Shown: positions 28,069 through 37,937, numbered from the stretch's first letter. The stretch is 64,000 nucleotides of DNA from Betaproteobacteria bacterium (GCA_947486575.1 CANKUB010000003.1:42019-106018), one strand, 5' to 3'. A program made the numbers and translations. The notes: a model not told the origin generated them from the sequence alone.

Positions 28069-28860
28069 ATGTACAAAGCCATCACCTGGGAAGTTCGCGA
28101 ACACACTGGCATCCTCACCCTCAACCGGCCAGACCGGCTCAATGCCCTCGACTACACCATGCGCGAGGAAATCGCAGAGGTGGTGCGCAAGGCCGAGTAT
28201 GACCCGGACGTGTGGACGATCATCGTCACCGGCACGGGCCGCGGTTTCTGCTCTGGCGCGGATTTGAAGGCGCGCGCCGAAGCCGAAAACACCGGTGGCG
28301 GCAACAGCATATTGACTCAGCCGATGTTTGACGCGGGCCACTACTATCCGATAGCGTTCGGCGAATTATCCAAGCCGGTGATCGCGGCGATCAACGGCGT
28401 CACGCGCGGCGCAGGCAACAACATGGCTTTTGCGGCGGATTTTCGCATCGCCAGCGATAAGGCTAATTTCGGCTGCAATTTTGTCGAACGCGGTTTGATG
28501 GCGGAGGCGTCGGCATACTACCTGCCGCGACTGGTGGGCATGGCGATTGCCACCGAGATTTGCATGCTCGGGGAACCGTTCGACGCAGCACAGGCTAAGG
28601 CATGGGGCGTGGTCAATAAAGTGGTGCCGCATGACAAGCTGATGGACGAAGCCATGGCGCTTGCGCGCAAGCTTAACAGCAAAGCACCGATTGCCGTGCG
28701 CATGACCAAGCAGGCGCTGCACCGCGCGCATGACATCAGTGCCGAGCAGTTTATTGACATGCAGAACACCATGAACACCAAACTGCGCTATACCGCCGAC
28801 GCAAAAGAAGCGCTGGCGGCGTTTATCGAGAAGCGGCCTGCGAAGTTCCAGAATAAGTAG
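28069..28860 (+). CDS. enoyl-CoA hydratase/isomerase-family protein
   Basis: A 263-residue crotonase-family enzyme. Oxyanion-hole motifs are GRGFCSGADLKARAE and INGVTRGAGNNMAFAADFRIA, and the later segment NFGCNFVERGLMAEASAYYLPRLVG carries acidic residues at the catalytic region. It probably hydrates or isomerises an enoyl-CoA in acyl or aromatic acid breakdown. It is separated from the previous hydratase gene by about 100 bases and a palindromic repeat, and converges with a third hydratase gene. Confidence 0.9.
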   Translation: MYKAITWEVREHTGILTLNRPDRLNALDYTMREEIAEVVRKAEYDPDVWTIIVTGTGRGFCSGADLKARAEAENTGGGNSILTQPMFDAGHYYPIAFGELSKPVIAAINGVTRGAGNNMAFAADFRIASDKANFGCNFVERGLMAEASAYYLPRLVGMAIATEICMLGEPFDAAQAKAWGVVNKVVPHDKLMDEAMALARKLNSKAPIAVRMTKQALHRAHDISAEQFIDMQNTMNTKLRYTADAKEALAAFIEKRPAKFQNK

Positions 28861-28901
28861 CGCGTTTTACTCGTGTTGGCGTGACAAGGGGGGGCGGACA
28901 G

Positions 28902-29702
28902 CTACCGCCCCTTAAACACCGGCTTGCGCTTCTCCATAAACGCCGTGCGCCCCTCGGTATAGTCTTCACTGCCAAAGCACTCATCAACCACGCGGTCACA
29001 CAGTGCAATATCACGAACGTGATCGTCTTTGGCGATTTCGCCGAGACAAACCTTCACCGCTTTCAGCGTCAGCGGGGCATTGCCGCCGATGGTGTTGATG
29101 TAGTTGGCGACATAAGCTTCCAGCTTGTCCACCGGCAGCACGCGATTCACAAGGCCCATGTCCTTGGCTTCCTGTGCGTCGAACTGGCGTGCGGTGTAAA
29201 AAATTTCAGCTGTGTTGGCGGGGCCAACAATATCGTTCAGCCGTTTCAGTGCATGGTATTTGTAGCCTACGCCGAGCTTGCCCGCCGGGACGCCGAAGCG
29301 TGAGTCATCGGCGCAAATACGCAGATCACACAGCAGCGCAGTGCCGAGCCCACCGCCCATGCAAAAGCCGCGAATCATGGCGATGGTGGGCTTGGTGCAT
29401 TCGAGCAATTTGTTGGCAATGGCACCGGACACTTTGTTGAACTCGGCAACCATCTGCGGATTGGCGCGCTTTTCTTTAAACTCGCTAATGTCAGCGCCCG
29501 ATACAAAGGCTTTGTCTCCCGCGCCTTTCAACACGATCACGCGAATCGCCGGATCCGCAATGAAGGCATCCAGCGCAATGTCGAGTCCGAGCCACATGTC
29601 GTAGGACATGGCGTTGCGCTTGGCCGGGTTGTTAAAAGTAATCCAGCCGGCAGCGCCGTCTTTGTGCGCCAGCAGTTTTTCTGTGTTGGTTGCGATATTC
29701 AT
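28902..29702 (-). CDS. enoyl-CoA hydratase/isomerase-family protein
   Basis: A 266-residue crotonase-fold protein. Oxyanion-hole segments are DKAFVSGADISEFKEKR and IRGFCMGGGLGTALLCDLRIC, followed by SRFGVPAGKLGVGYKYHALK. The Pro/Ala residues at the usual Glu site hint at non-hydratase chemistry such as isomerisation or decarboxylation. It is second in a minus-strand operon after a CaiB/BaiF CoA-transferase, so it probably acts on the CoA ester that enzyme makes. A junction repeat fills the 32-base gap between them. Confidence 0.9.
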   Translation of the reverse strand: MNIATNTEKLLAHKDGAAGWITFNNPAKRNAMSYDMWLGLDIALDAFIADPAIRVIVLKGAGDKAFVSGADISEFKEKRANPQMVAEFNKVSGAIANKLLECTKPTIAMIRGFCMGGGLGTALLCDLRICADDSRFGVPAGKLGVGYKYHALKRLNDIVGPANTAEIFYTARQFDAQEAKDMGLVNRVLPVDKLEAYVANYINTIGGNAPLTLKAVKVCLGEIAKDDHVRDIALCDRVVDECFGSEDYTEGRTAFMEKRKPVFKGR

Positions 29703-29709
29703 GATTATC

Positions 29710-29739
29710 CTTAAATATGTTTAAATACAATAAGTTACG
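29710..29739 (-). repeat. AT-rich junction repeat, copy 10
   Basis: On the minus strand it reads GTAACTTATTGTATTTAAAC. Its TAA is the stop of the CoA-transferase, and the rest fills the gap to the hydratase start. Confidence 0.75.
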
Positions 29740-30937
29740 AGTTTTCTGGTAGTAGGGCAATACCGTCGGCAATCCAGCTATCGATCTCCACGGCGCCATA
29801 GCCAAGTTCGGCCAGCACCTCCCGCGTGTGCTCGCCCTTGCGCGGCGTTTGCATGCGCACCGACAAATCGTGCTCGCCCATCTCCAGCGGCAAGCCGGGA
29901 ATGTTGGCACGCTTGCCATTGGTGAAATGCAGGTCGAGCATATGACCGCCTTGATTCAGATGCGGATCGTCAAACAAATCAGATGGCTTGGCGAGCGGCG
30001 CGAACGGGATGTTGAGGCGCTCCATCGCTTCCGCCATGTCGGCGTAGTTGCGCACCTTGATGATTTCATTGACGATGGGCGCGAGTCGGTCGTGCTGTGC
30101 TGCGCGCTGCGGATTGGTTTTCAGCGTCGGATCATTGAGCAATTCGTCGAGCGCGTATTCCTTGCAGAACGCGCGCCAGTGATTGTCGCTGGTGATGGCG
30201 ATAAAAATAGTTTTGCCGTCCGCAGTGGTGAAGGTTTCGTAAATGGCCCACGAACTCAATTTTTCCGGCATCGGCGGCGGTTCCTTGCCGGTAACGACTT
30301 GTCCGGTCATGTGCTGCGCCACCATGAAGGCGGTGGATTCAAACAGCGCGCTTTTCACCAGTTGCCCGCGCCCGGTGATTTCGCGTTCGCGTATCGCCGA
30401 GAGTATGCCGATGACGCCGAACATGCCGCCCATCAAGTCCACCACCGAAGCGCCCGCGCGCAATGGCCGACCGCTGGGGCCCGTCATGTAGGCGAGGCCG
30501 CCCATGAACTGCACCACTTCATCCAGCGCCGGGCGATGCTCGTAAGGCCCGCCGAGAAAGCCTTTCAATGCGCAATAAATTAGTCGCGGGTTTATTTTCG
30601 ACAGATCGTCGTAGCCGAGGCCGAGCCTGTCCATGGTGCCTGCCGCAAAATTTTCCACCAGCGCGTCGGCGGTGGTGACGAGCTTCAACACGATGGCCTT
30701 ACCTGCCGCCGATTTCAGATCGACACACAGGCTGCGCTTGTTGCGGTTATAGAGCGGGAACATGCCCGCGCCAAAGCCGTTGACGTGGCGGGTGCGCTCG
30801 CCTTCAGGCGGCTCGACTTTAATCACATCGGCGCCCAGGTCGGCGAACACCACCGAACACGACGGCCCCATCACGGTGTGACCCATTTCGATGATGCGGA
30901 TACCGGCAAGTGGCAGAGGGGCTTTGGATTCAGTCAT
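29735..30937 (-). CDS. CaiB/BaiF-family CoA-transferase
   Basis: A 400-residue family III CoA-transferase, which moves CoA between organic acids through an aspartyl-CoA anhydride. The N-terminal motif is IRIIEMGHTVMGPSCSVVFADLGADVIKVEPPEGE. The catalytic Asp is expected in ASVVDLMGGMFGVIG. The C-terminal KVRNYADMAEAMERLNIPFAPL and LGYGAVEIDSW are typical. It activates an acid whose CoA ester probably passes to the enoyl-CoA hydratase-family protein encoded next. The start ATG at 30937 gives a normal length. It is divergent from the SDR-Bug-MFS operon. Confidence 0.92.
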   Translation of the reverse strand: MTESKAPLPLAGIRIIEMGHTVMGPSCSVVFADLGADVIKVEPPEGERTRHVNGFGAGMFPLYNRNKRSLCVDLKSAAGKAIVLKLVTTADALVENFAAGTMDRLGLGYDDLSKINPRLIYCALKGFLGGPYEHRPALDEVVQFMGGLAYMTGPSGRPLRAGASVVDLMGGMFGVIGILSAIREREITGRGQLVKSALFESTAFMVAQHMTGQVVTGKEPPPMPEKLSSWAIYETFTTADGKTIFIAITSDNHWRAFCKEYALDELLNDPTLKTNPQRAAQHDRLAPIVNEIIKVRNYADMAEAMERLNIPFAPLAKPSDLFDDPHLNQGGHMLDLHFTNGKRANIPGLPLEMGEHDLSVRMQTPRKGEHTREVLAELGYGAVEIDSWIADGIALLPENS

Positions 30938-31081
30938 GGCAGGTTGTTGGGTGGCAGATGGAGAGGCACGCCTTGAATTGTATGCGTTTCTCGTGCGCGC
31001 CGTTCATGCGATACGGTATAGTCGCGTGACGGAGTGTCGATGCTCATCCGTGACTAAAACTTTTTGTTAACAGGAGTAATC

Positions 31082-31846
31082 ATGTTCAGTCTCAAGGGAA
31101 AAGTTGCACTCATTACCGGTTCCACCAAGGGCATCGGCAAATCGATTGCAGAAGAAATGGCCAATCTCGGCGCGAAGGTGGTGATCTCCAGCCGCAAGGC
31201 GGATGCGTGTGATGCCGTTGCGGCGGAATTCACCGCGCGCGGGCAGGAAGCGCTGGCGGTGCCGTGCAACGTGGGTGATAAGGCAGCGGCGCAAAGCTTG
31301 GTCGATACCGTGATGAAAAAATGGGGGCGTATCGATAGTCTGGTGTGCAATGCCGCATCGAATCCGCACTTCGGCCCGCTGACCACAGCATCGGATGAAG
31401 TGTTCGACAAGATCATGTCCACCAACGTCAAGAGCGTGTTCTGGCTGGCCAACATGGTGCTGCCCGCAATGGGTGAACGTGGCGAAGGCGGCTCGATGAT
31501 CATCATTTCCAGCATCGGCGCGCTGCGCGGCAGTCAAGTGCTGGGCTTGTATGGCACATCGAAGGCGGCAGAGGCAGGCCTTGCCCGCGCGCTGGCCGTG
31601 CAGTGGGGCGAGAAGAACATACGCGTCAATACCATTTCACCGGGGCTGGTAAAAACCGATTTTGCCAAGGCGCTGTGGTCGGACGAAGCGCGGCTTAAGT
31701 CACGCGAAGCATCTACGCCTTTGCGACGTATTGGGCAGCCAAAAGATATCGGCGGTGTGGCGGCGTTCCTGGCTTGCGAGGCGGGAGCGTTTATCACAGG
31801 GCAGATGATTGTTGCGGATGGGGGAGTGACGATTTCTGGGTCGTAA
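31082..31846 (+). CDS. short-chain dehydrogenase/reductase
   Basis: A 254-residue classical SDR oxidoreductase. The cofactor motif is ITGSTKGIGKSIAEEM, with SSRKAD downstream favouring NADP. The active-site set is visible as CNAASNPH, IISSIGALRGS and YGTSKAAE (Ser-Tyr-Lys), and the C-terminus has ITGQMIVADGGVTI. The ATG at 31082 is preceded by AACAGGAG, so I trim the six-residue extension of the track ORF. It heads an operon with a Bug receptor and an MFS transporter. The substrate is probably a hydroxyacyl or keto acid derivative. Confidence 0.93.
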   Translation: MFSLKGKVALITGSTKGIGKSIAEEMANLGAKVVISSRKADACDAVAAEFTARGQEALAVPCNVGDKAAAQSLVDTVMKKWGRIDSLVCNAASNPHFGPLTTASDEVFDKIMSTNVKSVFWLANMVLPAMGERGEGGSMIIISSIGALRGSQVLGLYGTSKAAEAGLARALAVQWGEKNIRVNTISPGLVKTDFAKALWSDEARLKSREASTPLRRIGQPKDIGGVAAFLACEAGAFITGQMIVADGGVTISGS

Positions 31847-31896
31847 TAGGCTGAGCGCCAGCCTTGCGCACTTAATGAAAAATTGGACGGAAAAAT

Positions 31897-32871
31897 ATGA
31901 ATGAAAAACGCATTGCGCGTTCTATCGCCTTGTTGGCAATGAGCGCATTCGTGCCGATCGCAACAGCCCAGACCTACCCCACAAAAACGGTACGCCTGGT
32001 GCTGCCATTCGCTGCGGGTAGCGCTGTCGACGTGCTCGCCCGCCACTATGCGCAAAAAATGTCGGAGCAATGGAAGCAGCAAATCGTGGTGGACAACCGT
32101 ACCGGCGCCAATGGCATCATCGGTATGGAATTTACCGCCAAGGCGCCGCCGGATGGTTACACCATCGGCATGGGCAATGTGGCTACGCTGGCGATCAATC
32201 CGCATCTTTACGCCAGGCTGCCGTATGACTCGGTGAAGGACTTCGCGCCGGTGTTGCTGGCTGCTGAGATTAACAACTGTCTGGCGGTGCATCCGTCGGT
32301 GCCGGTAACTAACATCAAAGAATTGATTGCTTTTGCCAAGGCACGCCCTGGGCAATTGAATTATGCGTCGGGCGGTGTCGGCAGTGCGCAGCATATTCCA
32401 ATGGAAATGTTGAAGGCAATGACCGGCATCAATGTGCTGCACGTGCCCTACAAAGGGCTGGCGGCGGCGTTTAACGACACCTTGGCAGGGCAGATTCCGA
32501 TGATGATTCCCGGGCTGGCAACGGCACTGCCGCATGCCAACAGCAGCAAGTTGCGCATACTGGCGACCACGGGAGCGAAACGCGCGGCGGCGACGCCGCA
32601 GATTCCGAGCATCGCCGAATCCGGTGTGCCCGGCTACGACTTCGATTCATGGACGGGCTTTTTGCTGCCCGCGGGCACGGCGGCAGACTTGGTCTCGCGC
32701 GTGAACGCGGAGACGTTACGCGTGACGCGTTTGCCGGAGACCAAGGATCGTTTATCGGCGTTGGGCTTTGCGTTGATCGGCAGCACGCCTGCGGAGTTTG
32801 GCGAATACATCCGTGCGAATATTGCGCGCATCGGGCCAGTGGTGAAGGCCGCCGGTATCAAGCCGGAGTAA
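31897..32871 (+). CDS. Bug/TctC-family periplasmic solute receptor
   Basis: A 324-residue receptor with signal peptide cleaved near IATA-QTYP. The first ligand loop reads LPFAAGSAVDVLARHYAQKM, differing from the usual GGxxD by GSAVD. The second is VDNRTGANGIIGMEF, then PPDGYTIGMG. It lies between an SDR gene and an MFS gene starting one base after its stop, so solute capture, uptake and oxidation may be linked. Confidence 0.93.
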   Translation: MNEKRIARSIALLAMSAFVPIATAQTYPTKTVRLVLPFAAGSAVDVLARHYAQKMSEQWKQQIVVDNRTGANGIIGMEFTAKAPPDGYTIGMGNVATLAINPHLYARLPYDSVKDFAPVLLAAEINNCLAVHPSVPVTNIKELIAFAKARPGQLNYASGGVGSAQHIPMEMLKAMTGINVLHVPYKGLAAAFNDTLAGQIPMMIPGLATALPHANSSKLRILATTGAKRAAATPQIPSIAESGVPGYDFDSWTGFLLPAGTAADLVSRVNAETLRVTRLPETKDRLSALGFALIGSTPAEFGEYIRANIARIGPVVKAAGIKPE

Positions 32872-32872
32872 T

Positions 32873-34087
32873 ATGCAAAAACAACACCGCAATGTTTTAG
32901 TTCTTTCCGCCTGTCAGGCCACGCTGCAAACCGGCGGCGTGACGCTGGTATTGATTACCGGATTGTCGGGCGTTGCACTGGCACCGAACGCGGCGTTTGC
33001 AACGGTGCCGCTCACGTGCTACGTCATCGGCTCGGCGCTCACCACGTATCCGGCGTCGATGCTGATGAAATCCGTCGGACGGCGCAGCGGCTTTCAGACG
33101 GGCACAGGCATCGGTATGTGTGGCGCGGGCTTGTGCGGGCTTGCGCTGTACCTGGCGAATTTCTGGCTGCTGTGTTTCGGCATGATGATCATGGGCAGCT
33201 ACACGGCGTTCGGTAAGTACTACCGTTTTGCGGCGGCGGACGTGGCAGATTCAGGCTTTCGCGCCAAGGCGATTTCACTCACGCTGGCTGGCGGCATCGT
33301 CGGCGGCTTTGTCGCGCCGGAGATGGCCAAGCGCACCAAGGATCTATTCGCCGACCATATGTTTTTGGGTTCCTATCTGTCGCTGATGGCAGTGTGCGTG
33401 GTGGCCGCGCTGCTACTCACGCAACTGGATATTCCGCAGCTTTCGGAAAAAGAGCGCAATGAAGGCGGCCGCCCGATGCGTGAAATCATGCGCCAGCCAG
33501 TGTTTATTGTGGCGGCGCTGGCCGGGGCGTTGTCGTATGGCATCATGAACTTATTTATGACATCAACACCGCTGGCCATGCGCGCGCACGATCACCATTT
33601 TAATTCGGCCGCCTTTGTGCTGGAGTGGCATGTACTGGGCATGTATGGGCCGTCGTTTTTTACCGGCTCGCTGATTCAGAAATTCGGCGTGCTGAAAGTC
33701 ATCCTGGCAGGCATTGTGCTGTTGTTCGGGGCAGTGCTGTGCGCGCTGGCGGGTACCGGCGTGATCAATTTCTGGCTGGCGCTGTTTGTGCTGGGCGTCG
33801 GCTGGAATTTCATGTACGTAGGCGGCTCGACGTTGCTGACGGAATGCCACACGCCCGCCGAGCGCGCAAAAACGCAGGCGGCAAATGACCTGATGGTGTT
33901 TTGCACCATGGCGGTTTCGTCAATGTCGTCGGGCCTGCTGCTTAACGTGAGCGGCTGGCATGCGGTGAATTACGGCACGATTCCGTTTTTGCTGCTGGCG
34001 CTGGGCGCAACCTCGTGGCTTGTTTGGCTGCGGCGGCATGGCAATTCCGGCGTGGCGCCATTGGCTCAGAGAGCGACTCGAGCTTAA
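32873..34087 (+). CDS. MFS transporter
   Basis: A 404-residue, 12-helix major facilitator protein (VLSACQATLQTGGVTLVLITG at the first helix, MKSVGRRSGFQTGTGIGMCG at loop 2-3, GWNFMYVGGSTLLTECHTPAERAKTQAANDL in the second half). It starts one base after the Bug stop, so it is co-translated with it. It may be the actual permease for the compound handled by this operon, although Bug receptors do not normally work with MFS proteins. The first codons (ATGCAAAAACAAC) faintly resemble the junction repeat. Confidence 0.87.
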   Translation: MQKQHRNVLVLSACQATLQTGGVTLVLITGLSGVALAPNAAFATVPLTCYVIGSALTTYPASMLMKSVGRRSGFQTGTGIGMCGAGLCGLALYLANFWLLCFGMMIMGSYTAFGKYYRFAAADVADSGFRAKAISLTLAGGIVGGFVAPEMAKRTKDLFADHMFLGSYLSLMAVCVVAALLLTQLDIPQLSEKERNEGGRPMREIMRQPVFIVAALAGALSYGIMNLFMTSTPLAMRAHDHHFNSAAFVLEWHVLGMYGPSFFTGSLIQKFGVLKVILAGIVLLFGAVLCALAGTGVINFWLALFVLGVGWNFMYVGGSTLLTECHTPAERAKTQAANDLMVFCTMAVSSMSSGLLLNVSGWHAVNYGTIPFLLLALGATSWLVWLRRHGNSGVAPLAQRATRA

Positions 34088-34293
34088 TCTTGTAACGAAT
34101 TATTGCCGTTTTTCGGGGCGCGGTTCGTAAGCATCTGTTTTATATGGTTAATTTAATCACCATTGCCGGGCAGCAAGAGTTTGTAGCCGCCAACATGGAA
34201 CCGCCAGGATGGAACCACGTTGAGGGTTCATTGCCCAAGGCAGTGTGGGCATTAAAGGTGTTCCACAATCACAATACGAATAAAGGAATAACC

Positions 34294-34896
34294 ATGATTA
34301 GAAAATTGGCGGTAATGTTGGGTGCGGTGACTTTAATGGCAGCGGGCGCGGCATTTGCCCAGACGGCGCCCGATGCGCTGGTCAAGAGCACGGTCGATGA
34401 GGTATTGAGTGTCATCAAGGCCAACAAGGACCGGCGCGTACTGGCCAATGTGGTTGACACGAAGGTGTTGCCTAATTTTGATTTTCAGGCGATGACCCGC
34501 ATGGCAGTGGGCCGCTCCTGGCGCGACGCCTCGCCTTCGCAGCAGCAGTCGCTGGAAAAAGCGTTTCGTGCGCTGCTGGTGACCACCTACACCACCGCGT
34601 TGACGCAGTCGTCCGGCGCAGATCAAACGGTGGATGTACGGCCGGTGGCGGTGAAACCGGCGGATGACGATGTGACGGTGAAAACCATGGTGAAAGATGC
34701 CACGCGCACGCCCTTCGCCGTCGATTATCGTCTGGCCAAATCAGCGAACGGCTGGAAGGTCTACGACGTGGTGGTGGAGAACCTGAGCCTGGTGACCAAC
34801 TACCGCAGCTCGTTTAACAGCGAAATAAGCCGATCAGGCATTGATGGTTTGATCAAGGCGCTGGAAGCGAAGAACAAGCAAAACGCACAGAGTTGA
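34294..34896 (+). CDS. MlaC/Ttg2D-family phospholipid-binding protein
   Basis: A 200-residue exported protein. MlaC shuttles phospholipids across the periplasm for outer-membrane lipid asymmetry. The signal peptide MIRKLAVMLGAVTLMAAGAA ends at AFA-QT, and the domain shows NFDFQAMTRMAVGRSWRDAS, FRALLVTTYTTALTQSS and DYRLAKSANGWKVYDVVVENLSLV, all matching the family. I choose the ATG at 34294 with AAAGGAAT upstream; the track ORF adds 50 unlikely residues. The mlaFEDB genes are not nearby, so it is an isolated copy. Confidence 0.9.
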   Translation: MIRKLAVMLGAVTLMAAGAAFAQTAPDALVKSTVDEVLSVIKANKDRRVLANVVDTKVLPNFDFQAMTRMAVGRSWRDASPSQQQSLEKAFRALLVTTYTTALTQSSGADQTVDVRPVAVKPADDDVTVKTMVKDATRTPFAVDYRLAKSANGWKVYDVVVENLSLVTNYRSSFNSEISRSGIDGLIKALEAKNKQNAQS

Positions 34897-35080
34897 CCGG
34901 TCGCAGTTGCGGCCCTCTGACAAGCGGCAAATGCGTGCAGTCGGCACACGCAGGCCGCTTCGGCGATAATATCGGCTGGCGAAATCGCGGTGATTCGTCG
35001 CTGTGGTGCGCGCAGTGGTACGCAGCGCTACATTAAGCGATTTTCAGTCCTTATTACTGCGGCATGTTACGGATATAGAT

Positions 35081-36136
35081 GTGAAAAAGCACCTTAAATC
35101 AATTACTTCCAAGAGCCTTACCTACCGCGACGCCGGTGTCGACATCGACGCTGGCGATAGCCTTGTTGAAAACATCAAGCCGTATGCCAAACGCACCCTG
35201 CGGCCCGGCGTGATGGCGGGTATCGGCGGCTTTGGCGCGTTGTTTCGCCTGCCGCGTGGCTACAAGGAGCCAGTTCTGGTATCCGGCACCGATGGCGTAG
35301 GCACCAAACTCAAACTGGCGTTTGAATTGAAGCGTCACGATACCGTCGGCATCGATCTGGTGGCGATGAGCGTGAACGACATTCTCACGCTGGGTGCGGA
35401 ACCATTGTTTTTTCTGGATTACTATGCCTGCGGCAAGCTGGATGTGAGATCGGCAACGCAAGTGGTCAAAGGCATTGCGGCAGGTTGCGAGCAGGCGGGC
35501 TGCGCGCTGATCGGCGGCGAAACGGCCGAAATGCCGGGCATGTATCCGACGGGCGAATACGATCTCGCGGGTTTTGCTGTGGGCGTGGTGGAAAAATCCA
35601 AAATCATCAACGGCAAAAGCATCAAACCCGGCGACGTGATTTTGGGTTTGGCGAGCAACGGTGCGCACTCCAATGGCTATTCACTGATTCGCAAGATCAT
35701 CACTACCCAGCGCATTAATTTATCCAGCAAGCTTGGCGGCAAACCCCTGAAGGATTTGATTCTAGCGCCCACGCGCATCTACGTGAAGCCCGTGCTGGCG
35801 CTGGCAAAAAAAGTGCAGTTGAAGGGGCTGGCGCACATCACCGGTGGCGGCTTGGTGGAAAATATTCCGCGCGTATTATCAGCGGGTTTGAGCGCACGCA
35901 TCGACCGTAGCGCATGGCCCATGCCGCCACTGTTTGGCTGGCTGCAACAGCAAGGCAACGTGGCCGATAGCGAAATGCATCGCGTGTTCAATTGCGGCAT
36001 CGGCATGATCATCGTCGTCAACGCAGGTGATGCGGCAAAAGCGCAGGCGATGCTCACGCGCGCGGGTGAACGCGTGTGGCAAATCGGCGAAGTAGTGCGC
36101 CGCAAACGGGGCAGCCCGCAAACGGTCGTTGTCTGA
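35081..36136 (+). CDS. purM: phosphoribosylformylglycinamidine cyclo-ligase (AIR synthetase)
   Basis: It closes FGAM to 5-aminoimidazole ribonucleotide with ATP, the fifth step of purine synthesis. Signatures are [18 protein letters not shown] at the N-terminus, [25 protein letters not shown] and [15 protein letters not shown], with [11 protein letters not shown] near the end. The GTG at 35081 gives 351 residues, close to the family norm. The track start at 35003 adds 26 residues with no family support. It is followed by purN, a conserved pairing. No purine riboswitch was seen upstream. Confidence 0.95.
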   Translation: MKKHLKSITSKSLTYRDAGVDIDAGDSLVENIKPYAKRTLRPGVMAGIGGFGALFRLPRGYKEPVLVSGTDGVGTKLKLAFELKRHDTVGIDLVAMSVNDILTLGAEPLFFLDYYACGKLDVRSATQVVKGIAAGCEQAGCALIGGETAEMPGMYPTGEYDLAGFAVGVVEKSKIINGKSIKPGDVILGLASNGAHSNGYSLIRKIITTQRINLSSKLGGKPLKDLILAPTRIYVKPVLALAKKVQLKGLAHITGGGLVENIPRVLSAGLSARIDRSAWPMPPLFGWLQQQGNVADSEMHRVFNCGIGMIIVVNAGDAAKAQAMLTRAGERVWQIGEVVRRKRGSPQTVVV

Positions 36137-36150
36137 CGCTCGGCGCACGC

Positions 36151-36795
36151 ATGAAGCGCATCGTCATCCTGATTTCCGGCCGGGGTTCGAACATGGAGGC
36201 GATTCTCAATGCGCGCCTGCCGGTGCAGATCGCAGCAGTGATCAGCAACGAGCCTACGGCAAAGGGTTTAGCCACGGCACAAAGCCACAACATCCCCACC
36301 GCCGTGGTGCCGCACCGCGCGTTTACCGACCGCGAGACGTTTGACGCCGCACTGGCGATGGAGATCAATCGCTATCAGGCGAACTTGATCGTGCTGGCTG
36401 GTTTTATGCGGGTGTTAACCGAAGAATTCGTGGTGCGTTATTTGGGCCGTATGATTAATATTCATCCCTCACTGTTGCCGTCGTTCACCGGCCTGCACAC
36501 GCACCAGCGCGCGCTTGAGGCTGGCGTGCGCTTGCACGGCTGCACCGTGCATTTTGTAACGCCGGGCCTGGACAGCGGACCGATTATTGCGCAGGCCGCT
36601 GTGCCAGTGCTTGCGGATGACACTGAAGACACGCTCGCTGGACGTGTGTTGGCCGAAGAACATCGTATTTACCCGCAGGCGATTCGCTGGCTGTGCGAAG
36701 GGCGGGTGAAACTCGCTGATGACACTGTCGTCTATGCCGATGTGGCAACGGCACGCGGCACGCTGATTTCACCCGCATTCGATGACCATCTGTAA
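36151..36795 (+). CDS. purN: phosphoribosylglycinamide formyltransferase
   Basis: It transfers a formyl group from 10-formyltetrahydrofolate to glycinamide ribonucleotide in purine synthesis. The 214-residue protein has the substrate motif ISGRGSNMEAIL at the start, the folate and catalytic region MINIHPSLLPSFTGLHTHQRAL, and GCTVHFVTPGLDSGPII, holding the catalytic Asn, His and Asp. The ATG at 36151 lies 14 bases after the purM stop. The stop codon TAA begins an AT-rich junction repeat. DUF3108 and rsmB genes follow. Confidence 0.96.
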   Translation: MKRIVILISGRGSNMEAILNARLPVQIAAVISNEPTAKGLATAQSHNIPTAVVPHRAFTDRETFDAALAMEINRYQANLIVLAGFMRVLTEEFVVRYLGRMINIHPSLLPSFTGLHTHQRALEAGVRLHGCTVHFVTPGLDSGPIIAQAAVPVLADDTEDTLAGRVLAEEHRIYPQAIRWLCEGRVKLADDTVVYADVATARGTLISPAFDDHL

Positions 36796-36825
36796 CTATA
36801 TGTTTTTAAATATTTTTATTTTATT
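36792..36825 (+). repeat. AT-rich junction repeat, copy 11
   Basis: It starts at the purN stop codon and reads GTAACTATATGTTTTTAAAT with an A/T tail, filling the gap to the DUF3108 gene. Confidence 0.75.
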
Positions 36826-36842
36826 GCCGATGGCTTAGCGCA

Positions 36843-37904
36843 ATGAAACGCACACGAAGCTCGTCGCTGCTGGCTGCCATGACTCTGTCGGTGCTGGCGC
36901 ACGCCGTTACCTTGTCCGGCGGCTGGCTGTCGTTGCCGTCTGAACAAACGCGCGCTGATCCGACGCCTTTGCTCGCGCGGCTGCAACCGGCTGCACCCGC
37001 TGCAATTATAAAGCCCGCCGTGAAACGCGCTCCGGTCATCAAACCGGTGTCTGTCGCTGCCGCACCGTCACTCGTCAAAACCGATGCACTCGCGCCGTGG
37101 GCGCAACCGCTTGCCATTGCGCAAGCGCCTGAGCCTGCATCACCAGAAGTAGTAACTGCACAACCCGAACCGCTGCCTGAGCCGGTAGTCGTCGCCAAAG
37201 CTGTGCCCTCAACCTTTGCACCTGAGCCCGCTTTGATTAAAACGTTGCCCAAGCGCGGACGTATTACGTACGCACTGAATTATTATCTGAGCAGCTTGCC
37301 GACGACCATAGGCCGCACCATTCAAACGTGGGAGGCGGCCGATAACACCTACAAGCTCGACAGCCTTTCTGAAACCGTCGGTCTTGCGCGATTGACGCGC
37401 TTTGGCCCGCGCGTTTATCACAGCAGCGGCGCTGTCACCGCGCGCGGTTTGCTGCCCAAAAGTTTTACCTCCAGGGTTGTGGTCAGCGGCAATGCCGACG
37501 ATTCCGCAGCGCAGTTTGATTGGGATAAAAACACACTGCAGTTTGGCCGTGCCACGGATAGAAAGGATTCGGCATTGCCCACCGGCGCACAGGATTTATT
37601 GAGTTTTATGTATCAACTGTCGCTCGCTCCCCCGCCACGGGGCCGCGTGCAAATGCCGGTAACCAACGGCGTGCGTTTTGAAAGCTACGAACTGGGGGTG
37701 TTCGACGAAGAAACCATCGAAACGCCGCTCGGCAATCTGCGCACACTGCCGGTAAAGCAGGTGCGTCAAGCTGGCAGCGAAAGCATCGAAGTGTGGCTCG
37801 CCGCCGACTACCATTACCTGCCCGTGCGTATCCGCTTTATCGGGCGCGATGGCTCACCCGGCGGCGAACAGGTCGCCACCGAAATCAGCGTTGGTGAAAA
37901 ATAG
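36843..37904 (+). CDS. DUF3108 envelope protein with proline-rich linker
   Basis: A 353-residue protein with an N-terminal hydrophobic segment (SSLLAAMTLSVLAHAVTLSG). A TonB-like Ala/Pro-rich linker follows to about residue 135, and then a DUF3108 domain (ITYALNYYLSSLPTTIGRTIQTWEA, VYHSSGAVTARGLLPKSF, DLLSFMYQLSL, WLAADYHYLPVRIRF). The fold is a beta-sandwich thought to sit in the periplasm; the function is unknown. Its place after purN and before rsmB is conserved in Burkholderiales-type genomes. Confidence 0.87.
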   Translation: MKRTRSSSLLAAMTLSVLAHAVTLSGGWLSLPSEQTRADPTPLLARLQPAAPAAIIKPAVKRAPVIKPVSVAAAPSLVKTDALAPWAQPLAIAQAPEPASPEVVTAQPEPLPEPVVVAKAVPSTFAPEPALIKTLPKRGRITYALNYYLSSLPTTIGRTIQTWEAADNTYKLDSLSETVGLARLTRFGPRVYHSSGAVTARGLLPKSFTSRVVVSGNADDSAAQFDWDKNTLQFGRATDRKDSALPTGAQDLLSFMYQLSLAPPPRGRVQMPVTNGVRFESYELGVFDEETIETPLGNLRTLPVKQVRQAGSESIEVWLAADYHYLPVRIRFIGRDGSPGGEQVATEISVGEK

Positions 37905-37937
37905 CCGCTCCATTGTCTTACCCTTGCATCGCACCCA

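Noticed and set aside
31534-32535. 333-residue minus-strand ORF across the SDR and Bug genes
   Set aside because: It spans two well-supported sense genes and shows no coherent domain.
32869-32890. Possible repeat at the Bug/MFS junction (TAATATGCAAAAACAAC)
   Set aside because: It resembles the copy at 19751 for about 15 bases but then diverges; left as a candidate only.
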